Assembly: GCA_025093555.1 (NCBI GenBank)
Contig: JAIWNF010000039.1
Span: forward strand, 310,001-374,000
Length of the DNA stretch: 64,000 nt
Direction: 5' to 3'
Source: Circinella umbellata
Lineage: Eukaryota; Mucoromycota; Mucoromycetes; Mucorales; Lichtheimiaceae
A model generated the notes under the pieces. That model had not been told where the DNA came from, did no database searches, and was given only the letters and a program-made list of their open reading frames with translations. Both the position numbers and the translations under genes were made by a program. Of the stretch, positions 46,996 through 58,200 are shown one piece after another. Positions within the stretch are counted from its first letter, which is position 1. Every line of letters starts with the position of its first letter.

Positions 46996-47407
46996 GCAAT
47001 GCACTCTTGGGGTTAGGCGGGGATATTACCCACTCAATACCAAAAAAGCACTACATTTAGTCCTGTAGTGGCACACTGAACAACACACAGGGATATTACC
47101 TGTCGAATCATTCAATGTTTAAAAGATAAAAAAGCAAAGTAAACGCAATGCACATTTGCGGTCAGGTAGGAATATTACCCACTCAGTACCCAAACATACA
47201 CCACTCACATTAAATGACACACGGGGATATTACCTGGCGAATCATTCAATCTTTAAAGAATAAAAAACCAAAGTAAACGCAATGCACATTTGCAGTCAGG
47301 TAGGAACATTACCTACTCAATACCCAAACATACACCATTCACATTGAATAACACACGGGAATATTACCTGTCGAATCATTCATTGTTTAAAGAATAAAAA
47401 AGCAAAG
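46996..47407. repeat. Tandem repeat, three copies of about 130-150 bp
   Basis: Copies start at 46996, 47145 and 47279 with GCAATGCAC; spacing is 149, then 134 nt. Each unit contains two related words of the form GGxATATTACC, for example TAGGAATATTACCCACTC and CGGGGATATTACCTG, followed by CGAATCATTCA and a TTTAAA..ATAAAAAA end. The second and third copies are the most alike. Confidence 0.85.
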
Positions 47408-48389
47408 TAGAAAAAAAAAAGTTTACAGCACCAGAAAAAAGAAGCAAAAAATAGTTGTTGTATTATAAGAACATTATCTCTTTATCCTGGATGAAATAAG
47501 AAATCATTTGAAATACAGATGTGAACTGAACTCAATTCTAAAAAGGAAACTGAGTACAAAACGCATAACGATGTCCTGCGCCTCGTCAACTTATATTAAA
47601 GAGTATCATGGCTAAGCCCAATATACTTCAGAACAGTAGCTATATATAGTAACCTTCTCAATATTAATGACTAATATCAAGTACCCGACTTTACTATCAA
47701 TCACCCACATCATTCTATCAACTAAGCCCCATAACTCATAGAATAGAAATTATATTAATACGGGTTGTAAATATTATTTTAAAGAAATAACTTTATTCTA
47801 GCTTCTAAATTATTATTAAAGATATATAACAAAGTCTCAAAGGATTTATACCTTGTATGTTTTTATTTCTGACTCTTATCAAAATAACTAATAAGATCAC
47901 AATGAGAATCATTTCTACTCCTCTTACTTTATAAGTTACTAAAGAACTTACGAAGGGCAGAGTTTTTGTATATTTTTTAGGCAAGAGAAAAAGTATCTGG
48001 GGTAATAAAATTCAAGGGGTATTTGGTGTTGTAATACCCCTATCTATCGCAATTTTATTAGGGGTTTAGGTAATAAAAAGTTTTTAATTAAAAGAATTCA
48101 AACACTTAGAATAATTTATAAAATTATTATAAGTTGAATTAATCTTCAATAATAATGCTAAGGTAAAAGATCAAAATTCATCCTTCTACATTTATTTAAA
48201 TAAAAATAATGGAATAAAAGAATGTAGAAATAAAAAACAGAGTGATAAATAATAATAAGGATAAAAAGAAAGAATGAGTAAAGGGAATAATATATAACCA
48301 TTACAGCCAATCACATTAACAAAATTCGTCTTAAACTTTAGATAGACGAAGCTAGAAAGTCTTAAACGCTTTGTTTCAATTTTAAAAAA
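47408..48389. other. A/T-rich spacer
   Basis: No gene recognised between the tandem repeat and the tRNA gene. Confidence 0.5.
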
Positions 48390-48462
48390 GGGGATGTAGC
48401 TCAAATGGTAGAGCGCTCGCTTCGCATGCGAGAGGCACCCGGTTCGATACCGGGCATTTCCA
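48390..48462 (+). tRNA. tRNA-Ala (anticodon CGC)
   Basis: Full cloverleaf of 73 nt. The acceptor stem GGGGATG pairs with CATTTCC and has the G3:U70 wobble that marks alanine tRNAs. The D arm is GCTC/GAGC, the anticodon arm CTCGC-TTCGCAT-GCGAG with anticodon CGC at 48423-48425, and the T arm CCCGG-TTCGATA-CCGGG. The discriminator base is A. There is no intron, and CCA is not encoded. The internal A box (TAGCTCAAATGG) and B box (GGTTCGATACC) are intact. It reads GCG codons. Confidence 0.97.
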
Positions 48463-49014
48463 AAGTAGATATAAGTATATTTCTTATCATTGTTGCAGTT
48501 AAAATTGAACTATATTATTATGATCTTTCTTTTTGGACAATCATAATAATTATGTAGTCGGAGTTAAAATGTAATCGTAATACTGCTACTAACCTTCTTC
48601 TCCTCTTATTATTATTGTCATCGTTGATTTTTTCTAATCAATTTTTCTATTTTAGCATTTGGTATAACAATGTATGGTAGCACCTACGTTGTCAAGCTAT
48701 AATATGAATAATGAATTGGTAGATAGTATTATGTAAGTATAGCATATATAAGAGCGCATATTAGTAGGTTTGAATACTAATAGTAGAACAAGAAGCGTTT
48801 TATTTGTGGTTATATAATAGTAAAAAAGTAAAAGGAAAAGAATTATACTCGAACGAAATATCTCAGTCCTTTAAAATCCATGTATTTATTACAATCTCAG
48901 TGTCAATGGCATAATTTTTGAAACCCCCCCCCCCACTTCGTTTTCTTTTCTTTCAACTTCCGTGCATGATTTTTTTTATTCTTCTCCAGCCGATTTTTCT
49001 TAACACCCATAAGA
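48463..49014. other. Spacer and RAD4 promoter
   Basis: Between tRNA-Ala and RAD4. A C-rich run near 48926-48936 and T-rich tract precede the RAD4 start. No gene seen. Confidence 0.5.
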
Positions 49015-52000
49015 ATGCCAAAGCGTGGTACCAAAAGATCTATCAATAAGAATGATCAACAAGAAAATCAGGCTTCGAAACGGCGAACCACTCGATCATC
49101 GACACGTAAAACAGATTCCATTGCTGAATCTTCATCACAATCATCACCGCGTCGATCCTCCACTACTGCCAATAATAAACGACGACAAAAGTCCCCAGTA
49201 GAAGTAGTGGACGATAGCCGCCGCAGCACCAATGAAGTCGACAGCAATTCTAGAATTAAGAAACAAAAAGGCAAACAACTTGCTCACAATCAATCAGATC
49301 TTGCAGAAGAATTTATGGAAGCTGAAGAACACGATGCAAAAGGTCTTCTTGAAGAAGATCCACAACAATTAAATTTATCTAGTGCAGTAGTAACTGACGA
49401 AGACGAAGACGATGATGAAGAAGATAGTGATATGGACGATAGTATTGATTGGGAAGATGTTCAGGTTCCTGATACAATAGATACATCCATAGAAGAAACA
49501 GACCTGCCAGCAACACAAGGAGAACCTCAATATAAAGATGTTGAAGTTGTGTTTGAAGCCCCTCGTGCAGTATTAAAGTAAGATGAAAGCCTTCTAGTTT
49601 TCGTATTTGTTGGGCAGATTGGATTGAGTAATGAATTTTGTTTTTTAATACATATTATTATAATATTTAGAAAATCAAAGTGGCAAAATGAATATGACCG
49701 TAATTTACGTGAAGCTATTCATCATACCCATGTTATGTTTCTTATTGGTCATTTTATGATTCGAAACAGATGGTGTGCTTCCAAAGAAGTGCAGGTAATA
49801 ATAAACATAATGACGAAAATAAAGGGTGAATTTTATTCCATGAATAATATATATATGTTTTAATTAGTATCTTATGAATCATATATGAATAGATGAAAGG
49901 ACTGACCATCAATTTTCTAATCTTATTATAAAAAAAGGCTGTATGCTTATCCGTGATTCCAGACCATATTCAAAAACAATGTGAAAAAAAGAACGAATCT
50001 GAGAAAAGTTTCGAGAAAAGTGTCAAATGGTTGATGACTTGGTGGAAAGAATATTTTACACTTGTTGGTACTGGTCTTAGAACTCGAGCCTATAAAGAAT
50101 ATGATTTTTTAAATAATGTTGATTTGATTAAAGATGACAATGTAAGCTTTATAAAAAAGAGAATAATATCAATCCGTTATTCGCATTATGCTTTATTTTA
50201 ACTTATTACATTATATAATCATTTTTTTTTATTAGTCGATCAAGGAATTGCTCGAAAAACGAGATATGTTGGATGGTGAAGAAATTCAAACGGCAACTGA
50301 TTTTGTTGACAAGTTGGTTTCCAAAGAAGGTTTTCGAGATACATCTGCTGAGCTTTTTGTGGCAATTTTACGAGCATTATCATTTGATACAAGACTTGTT
50401 TGTTCACTTCAGCCCGTTCCTTATCGGATACCATCCGCTAAGCAAGCACAACCATCATCCCAAAAAACAGGTTAGAATTAATATTATTTTTTTTTTATTT
50501 GAGAAAGAAAAGCAGGAGGGCTTATTTATGTTCGGCTTTTCTTCTCTTTCATATAGCTAACCTATACATGTATCATTTGATTTCTTAATATAGAAGATAC
50601 GCCTGAAGGACCTAATGAAAAACCAAGATTTCCAATCCGTGGACCTCGAATCAAGTTAGAAAGCGATCCTACTACAGTGGATCAAGAATTGAAAGCACCA
50701 AACGCCAAACCACCTACTGTGTGGGCTGAAGTATACAATCCATATACCGAACAATGGATATGTGTTGATCCGATCCGTGGATCTTATAATAAACGAAAAT
50801 CTATGCAGCCTGGTACAGGTGACCGACGAAATATTATGTCTATTGTACTTGCCTTTTCAAACGATCAGGACGGCTGTATTGATGTAACTAGACGTTATGC
50901 TGCCAATATGGCAAAATCACTTCGGTTGCGGGAAAAAGAACTTACTAAACGCGAAAAAGAAGGAGGATTCAAGTCTTGGTGGGAAGGATTATATAATGTC
51001 ATTCAAAGAAAAAAATGGGGTCGACGCGAAATTCAAGAGCAGGATGAACTTGAAAAGTTGAATTCAAGAGAACCTATGCCCACATCCATGGGTGAATTTA
51101 AAAACCATCCACTTTATGCTCTAGAGCGACATTTGAAAAAATTTGAGGTATTGGTTTCAAAGGATCAAGTGTTGGGTCATATTAGAGGCGAAGCCATTTA
51201 TCCTCGTTCATCTGTCAAGACGGTACATACACCAGAAACATGGATGAAGCAAGGGCGAGTGATTAAAGATGGTGAACAGCCTGTGAAACACGTGAATGCG
51301 CGGGCTGTAACTATGGAGAAAAGAAGAGCTCAAGAATTAGCTAAACAAGAAGGTGAGACACTCAAGGTCGCATGTTATGGGGAATGGCAAACGGAGGCTT
51401 ATCGACCCTCACCCGTTGTGGATGTAAGTTGTGCTACTTGCTATTATGATTTTTATAAATCGCAGTGGATTGATGAGTATATATATATATATATATATAT
51501 TGACATTCTATTCCTTTTTCTGTTTAGGGAATTGTTCCAAAAAATGCATTTGGAAGAGTGGATTTATTTACTCCAGAGATGTTACCACCTGGTGCAGCTC
51601 ATATTCCAAGTAAGTATATGAATAGCAGAATACAATTCAAAAATAGACAAGAGAGTATGTATACTGACATATTGATGGTTACACAGTCAATGGAATTGCA
51701 AAGATTGCCCGAAAATTAGGTATTAATTATGCCGAAGCAACAGTGGATTTCGAGTTTGTTAAACGGCGATCTGTTCCTGTATCACTTGGTATTGTGGTCG
51801 CTAAAGAAAATGAACAAATGCTTCTTGAGGTAAATAATAACATGGTGGAGATTACCCAGACGACAACTCTGTGTCTTTTTTTTATTTGTTCGGTTTCTTA
51901 TTGTATTTTGTTTTATTTATATTCTGAAAGGCATGGGAAGAACATGAACATACAGAATCGACCAAGGCAATTAAAAAACAAGAAAAAGAAGTATATGGTC

Positions 52001-52287
52001 GTTGGCGTAAACTTATTCTGGGAACAGTAATTAAAGCTCGGCTGGAACGAGACTATGGTAATGGTACCACATTTTCAACTGCTACTACAACAGTTTCTTC
52101 TGCTATTCCCGAAACTGAACCAAAAACAAAAACAACAACGGATCATCACAACGAGACTCAATGGAGACCGCCAACCAACAAACAACAACCTCAACACGAT
52201 CGACGAGATATTAGTAATGGCGGATTTATGCCTGACGATGATTTCCCCGCTGCTGGTGGATTTCTTCCAGACGAAGAAGATGATTAA
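49015..52287 (+). CDS. RAD4: DNA-damage recognition protein Rad4/XPC
   Basis: Recognises helix-distorting lesions and starts global-genome nucleotide excision repair, normally with Rad23. Eight exons (49015-49577, 49671-49794, 49938-50141, 50236-50470, 50594-51423, 51528-51609, 51687-51829, 51931-52287) give 845 residues. The N-terminus is basic and disordered with an acidic patch. A transglutaminase-like domain spans NLREAIHHTHVMFLIGHF to AELFVAILRALSFDTRLV and VWAEVYNPYTEQWICVDP. BHD1 is HPLYALERHLKKFEVL...AIYPRSSVKTVHTPETWMKQG. BHD2 and BHD3 cover ACYGEWQTEAY...VPKNAFGRVDLF, MLPPGAAHIP and GIAKIARKLGINYAEATVDF to SLGIVVAKENEQ. Domain order and length are typical of fungal Rad4. The C-terminal tail is Gln/Thr-rich and ends acidic (FLPDEEDD). 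A TA microsatellite lies in intron 5. It is intact. Confidence 0.95.
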
Positions 52288-53380
52288 CAACTATTAGAAT
52301 GATATTTATCACGTTTTTTGTGACTTTTCATGCTACTCAAAATTTAACATAAAAATTATTCATTAGTAGGACCATCTGGCTCAATTTTTGAAGTGTATAT
52401 CATCGGAATAGAGTGATGCTGTAATAATCGGATTTGACATGCATTCAATTTATAATCTATGCACAATACATGAGGCTGATGTATCTGAGAAATAGTGTCA
52501 TAATAAATATGTTAATATTTTTTTCTATCACTGCTTTCTATACTGGTACGCAAATCAAAGAAAAAGGAGGATGAATGGTTGGATGACAAGCATAAGAGCA
52601 TATTTGTCTTTAAGTTTATATAACATCGTATTCTATTATTTCGCAAAAGTAAAAAGGCACACACATGCCTTTTGTGGTAGGATGATGAGCATTAACTCTC
52701 CTTGCTAGTTTTGGACTAGCCTGTAGTAGTTTTTTACTTAACCTTGATGCAAATATTCACTTACAGTGATTTAATGAGTTTTTACCAACAATGTCTGTGA
52801 CAGCAATACAAGGTGAAAAAATGCAAAAGCAGTAGTGCGTAATTTATATGCATGTACGTAATATAAATTTTTATGCTAAAAATCCCCTGGAAACGCAAAA
52901 TCAAATACTATCTAGTGATAATAAGCTTAATATTAAAATTTAGGGGATTTCGATCAACAACCACAAATTTCTATTGAGTCTATGTAAAATAACCCACTAA
53001 CTTTATAAACTGCAGTTATATACTACATAATAACAGTACGAGTATATCAAAGTCTTTTTTTTTTTTATTTTATTTTTATAATATAACAAACATAATATGG
53101 TTGATACTTGGTATTATTAAAAATGCAAGGTTTCTCTATATTTACTTATCCGATTCTCTCTATCACCACATTATTAACCCCTTTTCTTTTTCCAATATCT
53201 TTTTTATAGTATTCTGTTAATAGAGCATGTCAGGTCTATAAATTTATTTCTGATAATTACAATAAAAAGGGAGTGGAAAAAGGCTGAGAAGCAGGAAAGA
53301 AGATACAACTATTTATCTTTATTATTCTACACTACTAGCACTACGACAGTAAATGGTAGATTGTAGTAATATTATAATAA
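52288..53380. other. Convergent intergenic region
   Basis: 3' flanks of RAD4 and of the minus-strand cysteine-rich gene. No gene recognised. Confidence 0.5.
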
Positions 53381-53722
53381 TTACAACTTGTCTTCATCAC
53401 AAATACATTCGTCTTTATAGCATCCAACAAATTTCTGATTATTCAATGTCTCGCAAAATGTACTACATGCTTGACTTCTATTCTCTGAGCAATCTCTAAC
53501 TCCAATTGAGTCACAGATACATTGTTGTTCAATGCATAACGGTTGAAGTGCTTGGTCTGAACATTCAGCTCGACATTGTTCTTTTTCGTTTGAGTCACGG
53601 CATGTCGTGATACCATTTACTGATTTCAAGGGACTTGCCAATGTTGTTGATGTTACTACGATTATACCAATAAATAACCAGATTGGAACAATAACGTGGT
53701 AGGAAAATCCAAGGATACGCAT
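53381..53722 (-). CDS. Secreted cysteine-rich protein with two CS-alpha-beta-spaced modules (paralog 1)
   Basis: 113 residues with an N-terminal hydrophobic signal (VIVPIWLFIGIIVV), probably cleaved near TTLAS. The mature part has twelve cysteines in two units. Unit 1 is C41-x8-C50-x3-C54-x8-C63-x4-C68-x-C70. Unit 2 is C78-x7-C86-x3-C90-x10-C101-x4-C106-x-C108. C-x3-C followed by C-x-C is the cysteine framework of defensin-like CS-alpha-beta folds, where a helix is tied to a hairpin. The protein is acidic overall, unlike most antimicrobial defensins. Its paralog lies 600 bp upstream on the same strand. Single exon. The function could be extracellular defence, signalling or wall-associated; it is not known. 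Another small disulfide fold with the same spacing is possible. Confidence 0.65.
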   Translation of the reverse strand: MRILGFSYHVIVPIWLFIGIIVVTSTTLASPLKSVNGITTCRDSNEKEQCRAECSDQALQPLCIEQQCICDSIGVRDCSENRSQACSTFCETLNNQKFVGCYKDECICDEDKL

Positions 53723-54324
53723 ATTTGATGATGATGGTGGGTTTATATGTTGCTTTCAAAAAGAGTGTAATGTAGATGGGTGTATATTGAAAGAAAAGAA
53801 AAACAAGAAAAAAAAAGGAGGAAGAAAAGTATTTTTATGTGACGAAAATTTGCTCCCCTCCTCACTGAATAATATTAACGAGTTACATAAATAACCTTTT
53901 TTTTTTTACCCCTGAACAAATAAAAGAATAAGTACTATGTGTTATACAATTATTTAAAGGTGATTTTATTATTATTATTAGTTGTTCCATGATTCAACTT
54001 GGAACAAAGAGTAGACTAATTTAAGTACAACTTGTTTGTCATTTTTTTTTGTATCAGGCAAAAAACACTGAAAACAAAAAAATAAGTTACTATTTACATA
54101 ATGTTGCTGCTGTTGTGGTTGGAAAGAAGAGTGTATGAAATAATGGTATCGGTATATAGTGAGTTTGGTAGATCAATAATTAAAACTGTTGGGGGGATGG
54201 GTTTCTTTTTCGTTTGTCATAAATAAAGGTGAACGTTTTTTTTTTCGCATCTGTGTGTGTGTGTGTTGTATGAGGGAGAGAATGACCAAAACAATTTAAT
54301 AATAACGAATAGTAAAAGAAATAA
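53723..54324. other. Spacer between the two cysteine-rich genes
   Basis: Promoter of the paralog at 53381 and 3' flank of the one at 54325. Contains a TG repeat near 54252 and homopolymers; no other gene. Confidence 0.5.
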
Positions 54325-54651
54325 TTAAGAAAGACAGCTACATTGGCCATTCATACAGAGTCCAATAAGACTGGAAGACATATCTTCACAAACGGAGTCG
54401 CAGGCTTCATGGTCGTCATCACCATAGCAACTAGTCATTTCGATATCGGCACAGAAACAGCTGTCATAAATACAAACGCCACTTTGACCTTCATCAAGCA
54501 TTGAGCATGCTTGCGCACAATCTGTCGAGTCGCCTTCAATAGCACAAAGTCCAGAATTAGATAACTCATATCCAAATGATATATGTATGTTGATGATAAA
54601 TATCAGAAAGAAAATGTATGTCATTAATGTTGTGGAAATTGTTGTCATCAT
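54325..54651 (-). CDS. Secreted cysteine-rich protein with two CS-alpha-beta-spaced modules (paralog 2)
   Basis: 108 residues from ATG at 54651. The signal peptide is MTYIFFLIFIINIHISFG, with likely cleavage before YELSN. The twelve cysteines fall in two units: C36-x8-C45-x3-C49-x10-C60-x4-C65-x-C67 and C75-x8-C84-x3-C88-x10-C99-x4-C104-x-C106. The words SGVCIYDSC and IGLCMNGQC fit the gamma-core pattern G-x-C-x(3-9)-C of defensin-like peptides. It is strongly acidic (GDDDHEACDSVCEDM). Spacing and length match the neighbour at 53381, so the pair arose by tandem duplication. Single exon and A/T-rich promoter. The role is unknown; secreted, stable and disulfide-rich are the safe statements. Confidence 0.65.
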   Translation of the reverse strand: MMTTISTTLMTYIFFLIFIINIHISFGYELSNSGLCAIEGDSTDCAQACSMLDEGQSGVCIYDSCFCADIEMTSCYGDDDHEACDSVCEDMSSSLIGLCMNGQCSCLS

Positions 54652-56938
54652 TGTTGCAGCTAAGAGGTTATTGTAGTTGTATTAGATAAAAATAAGATAA
54701 AAAGGATAATGAGTATATAAAAATAAAGGAATGTAATGGGAATATAGAATTATTTCGTTGAAGAGGAAAGAAAAAGAAAATGAAAAATCGAGAGAAAGGA
54801 AAAATATAGGATTTTATGCGAAAAAGAGGAAATGTAAAAAAAACACGAGTGCCTTTATATATAAGTTTGTGTGCGTGTGTATATCATCTACTGTTCCTTA
54901 GCGTGATATCGTTGTACAGACAGAGAATGCACAACAAGTTTTTTGTTCCTTCTTTCTTCTTCTTCTTTATTCTCCTGTATTTGGTTATTAGATGATTCGT
55001 TTTTCATTTCTCCTAAATATCATTATCTGTATAACTAATGAAGAACCATGGTTATGTTTTCCAAACGTAGTCCCTTGGCGATTTTGAGCTTTCACCCTGT
55101 CTTTTAATATTCATAAAAAATGATAAACTGGATTTATTATTATTATTTCTTTAGCGTTTAGCGAAAATGAATGTAATAGTGAAGATTTTTTTACACTATC
55201 TTTGGGCAATTTATTAAACGTTCTCATCTCCTTTTAAGTTTAATTTTTCCAAGTTTTCTATTGTTTTTGTCTCAGCTGGTACAAGCGAACTCCGGCCAAT
55301 TTGCCTCGCTCATAAATATAATCTTTGTTTGCCACAATAAAGTTCCTAATAAAACGAACGCACGATCTTGTTTGGAGTTTTCATTTATAACTTTGAAGTT
55401 TTGAACATACATTAATAATATTAGAGCGAAAAATATATATAAGAAAGTAATATCATATGGATGTATATATCTGCTAACTAGACTAAATTATATAATAGCT
55501 GACTTCGGTTAGTTTTATTTTGTGTTCCAGAAACAAAAGAAGGGATCGAAAAATAAAATCAACTCACCATGTTTGTTTCTCACAATAACACGTTCTTTTT
55601 GCCTTGCAGTATTTCCATTTTTCTTTTTTTTACTAAATAAAGTGGTTTTTTATTTTACCAAGATTTGTATATTTTATTTTATTTTATCAAAAACAGTTAT
55701 TTATTATGATAAGCTAATCATTTCCTCTCTCTTTTTTTTGAGTTACACGTCAAAACTTTAGTGTTCTTTCACTCCTTTTGTTAATTTTTTTTTACGCTCC
55801 TCACTTTTATTTTTATTTTGAGTGGTTAACTTTTGTTTTTGTTCATAATAATAAAAATACTTATTTGACTTTATAGATAGAGTATAAACAAAAAAGTTAT
55901 TTGATTCGTCAATGTCTCCGCGGATATAACCCACAAGTTACTATAAAGTCAGTATTTTATCAAGTGTCTCAGCGCTTTTGAACCGACAACAAAATAAATT
56001 GTTTGCCTATGATGAATTTATATAGTATTGCGAATGAACACTGCGCATTAAACTTTTTTTCTCCAATTGATCCTACAGAGGCAACAATATCTATTACTAA
56101 AGAAAATGATAAAAAAAAATGCTACTTATTTGAAGAATATTCTTTTTTTCTTTTTGCCTGCCGAATCAATGAACGACTTTTTAATAGTCTAATGTATATA
56201 GTATCATTACAATGGTTATAGTATTTCAAAGAAATTCAAAGATTTAGTTAGCAAATGTTTTTTTTGTACAACATGAATACGACTAAAATCGAAATAGCTT
56301 TCCATGGATAACTCTATGTAGCACAAGTAGCATAAAGCTTGATTTTTTTTTGACATTAAAAATTTTAATATATCAGAAGATTTTTAATAAAAAAAAAACC
56401 ATATTGGGAGAACTTAACGTTTCTAATTTATTTGCTGCATCATATTATTGATTACCCGCTGAGCAAAAGCGAAATATAGTATTTATATTAGCAAACTGAC
56501 ATATTAAAGAGTTATTTCTTTTTTAGAAGTATTAACTTAGCCGATCTTTGTTTTTTTTATCCCTAAAAATCATATTATCCGTTCCTGGTGGCATTTAACT
56601 TTACCAATAGGATTTATCATTCTTTAAAATTTCTCTAATTACTTTTTTAGTCTTATTAGACGATGTAAACTTTCAAAAGTTTGATATTATCATAATATAT
56701 ATTCTCTTTTGTTTTCTCATATTATTTAATTTCTCGTACAAGACGACTGAAAATATCAATATATTATTGGCTTCGTTTCCTCGACGTCATGTTTGTGTTG
56801 CCCTTTCCTTTCTTGGCTCCTTCAAAATTATATGGGTAATGATGTGGACATTTACTAATAGTCTGTTGGATCTTTTGGACCACATTTGACATAACTTACA
56901 TATTCTCAAAATACATATTTTCCTTTTTATCTAAATAA
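54652..56938. other. Gene-free region
   Basis: 2.3 kb of A/T-rich DNA. Frames at 55522-55761 and 56003-56221 have no motif or codon structure that I can support. Confidence 0.5.
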
Positions 56939-57373
56939 TTACATTTTCGTTTCAAGGAGATCCACCGTTAGTTTGTCAAATCGATTAATTGTTGTTTTTA
57001 CAATATGTTCTAGAGTGGGTCGAGATTTGTTGGATAAATATACTATTTCTTCGCCAAGTCGATAGATTTTTTTCAGATCACCATTATTGTCATTTTGATA
57101 ATGAAAGTTCTGTGATATTCTTACTTCTTTTCCTTTATTTGTACACCTAATAATAGTATAGTTGCTTCTTTTTATAAAAAGAAGGAAACACGAAAAGCGG
57201 CATGCACAACAAATTGCCAACAACGAAAGATGCTTAGCATATTTAATTTATTATTTGGTAACAATATACCTATTCTGTATATGATTCAGGGTTGTCTTGA
57301 GAGGAACTAGTATCAAAGATTCAATGATCATTGTAGCTCCCAATACCAAAGCGATACATGGCTTGTTAAGCAT
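56939..57373 (-). other. Possible small membrane-anchored gene, structure unresolved
   Basis: An ATG at 57373 opens MLNKPCIALVLGATMIIESL and a hydrophobic segment, with a GTATAT donor candidate at 57269. Downstream on the same strand an open frame reads NFHYQNDNNGDLKKIYRLGE, then SRPTLEHIVKTTINRFDKL, and a stop at 56939, which looks like a genuine helical coding exon. I could not find a single splice pattern that joins them without a stop. It may be a real two- or three-exon gene or a relic. Confidence 0.3.
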
Positions 57374-58200
57374 TTAACCTTTTTTCTTCAACATTGTTGC
57401 TAAAGTTTGACATAGTAAAATTTACTATTATAAAATAGTATATAGAACGTAAGCCCATCATCAACCTCATCGACAGTTATGACGCTATATGTAATCGGTA
57501 TACCAGTTGATAATGCCAAAGTATAATTAGAAACTTGGAATAATGAAAGCAGCCGTATATAAAAGTTATTCGAGAGTGATGAATAATACGAAATAGCGGA
57601 ATCATCATTGATAATAAGTTTGTTTGGTGTACTCAGCAAGAAAAAAAAATACACTATATATCATTGTTTCTAAAAAGGGATGGCGGATAATGCCCTCGTT
57701 AAATAAGAATGATAAGAAGGAGGGAAAAACAGTGCTATGCATACGAGTTTCTTCTATGAATGAGGAAAAAGAAGGGACAAGTGCTCTCAGCCCAATAACA
57801 TCTATGATGTCTATGTTCAAGAGCCAAGGAAACAAATGAGTGTTAAATGGGGAAAGATATTTTTTTGGTTTGAACCACGTGCCCCACAATTTTCGACAAT
57901 CACCACTGCTTAACAGCCCCCCGGGCCCTGTCTCACCGATTACACCCATTTTGCCGAGAAGGGATTGAAGCTTCCTTTTAATTTATTTTTATTTTTTTCG
58001 CTCAGGAGACAAGTTTATATTACAGATTATAGCAAGATAAAAGCAAAAGAAAGTGATCGTGTGCTTTCCTTATTCTCCTTCCAAAAACTAAACAAAAACG
58101 ACTTTACTTTTTTCTCTCTCTCTTTTTCTTCTTAGTTACCCTCACATTTATATACCCATTCCTCTTTTCGCCCCATTTACTCGTTTTCTCTCTTCTAGTC
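57374..58200. promoter_or_regulatory. Upstream region of the 5-phosphatase gene
   Basis: Contains overlapping minus-strand frames (57400-57654, 57605-57949) without recognised motifs, and a C/T-rich tract at about 58095-58200 just before the ATG. Confidence 0.4.

Noticed and set aside
46996..47407. CRISPR array
   Set aside because: The repeats are long, imperfect and contiguous, without short identical repeats separated by unique spacers, and the DNA is fungal.
57605..57949. 114-codon minus-strand frame starting MGVIGETGPGG
   Set aside because: Glycine-rich start is suggestive, but there is no domain, and it overlaps another frame with equal claim; not enough support.
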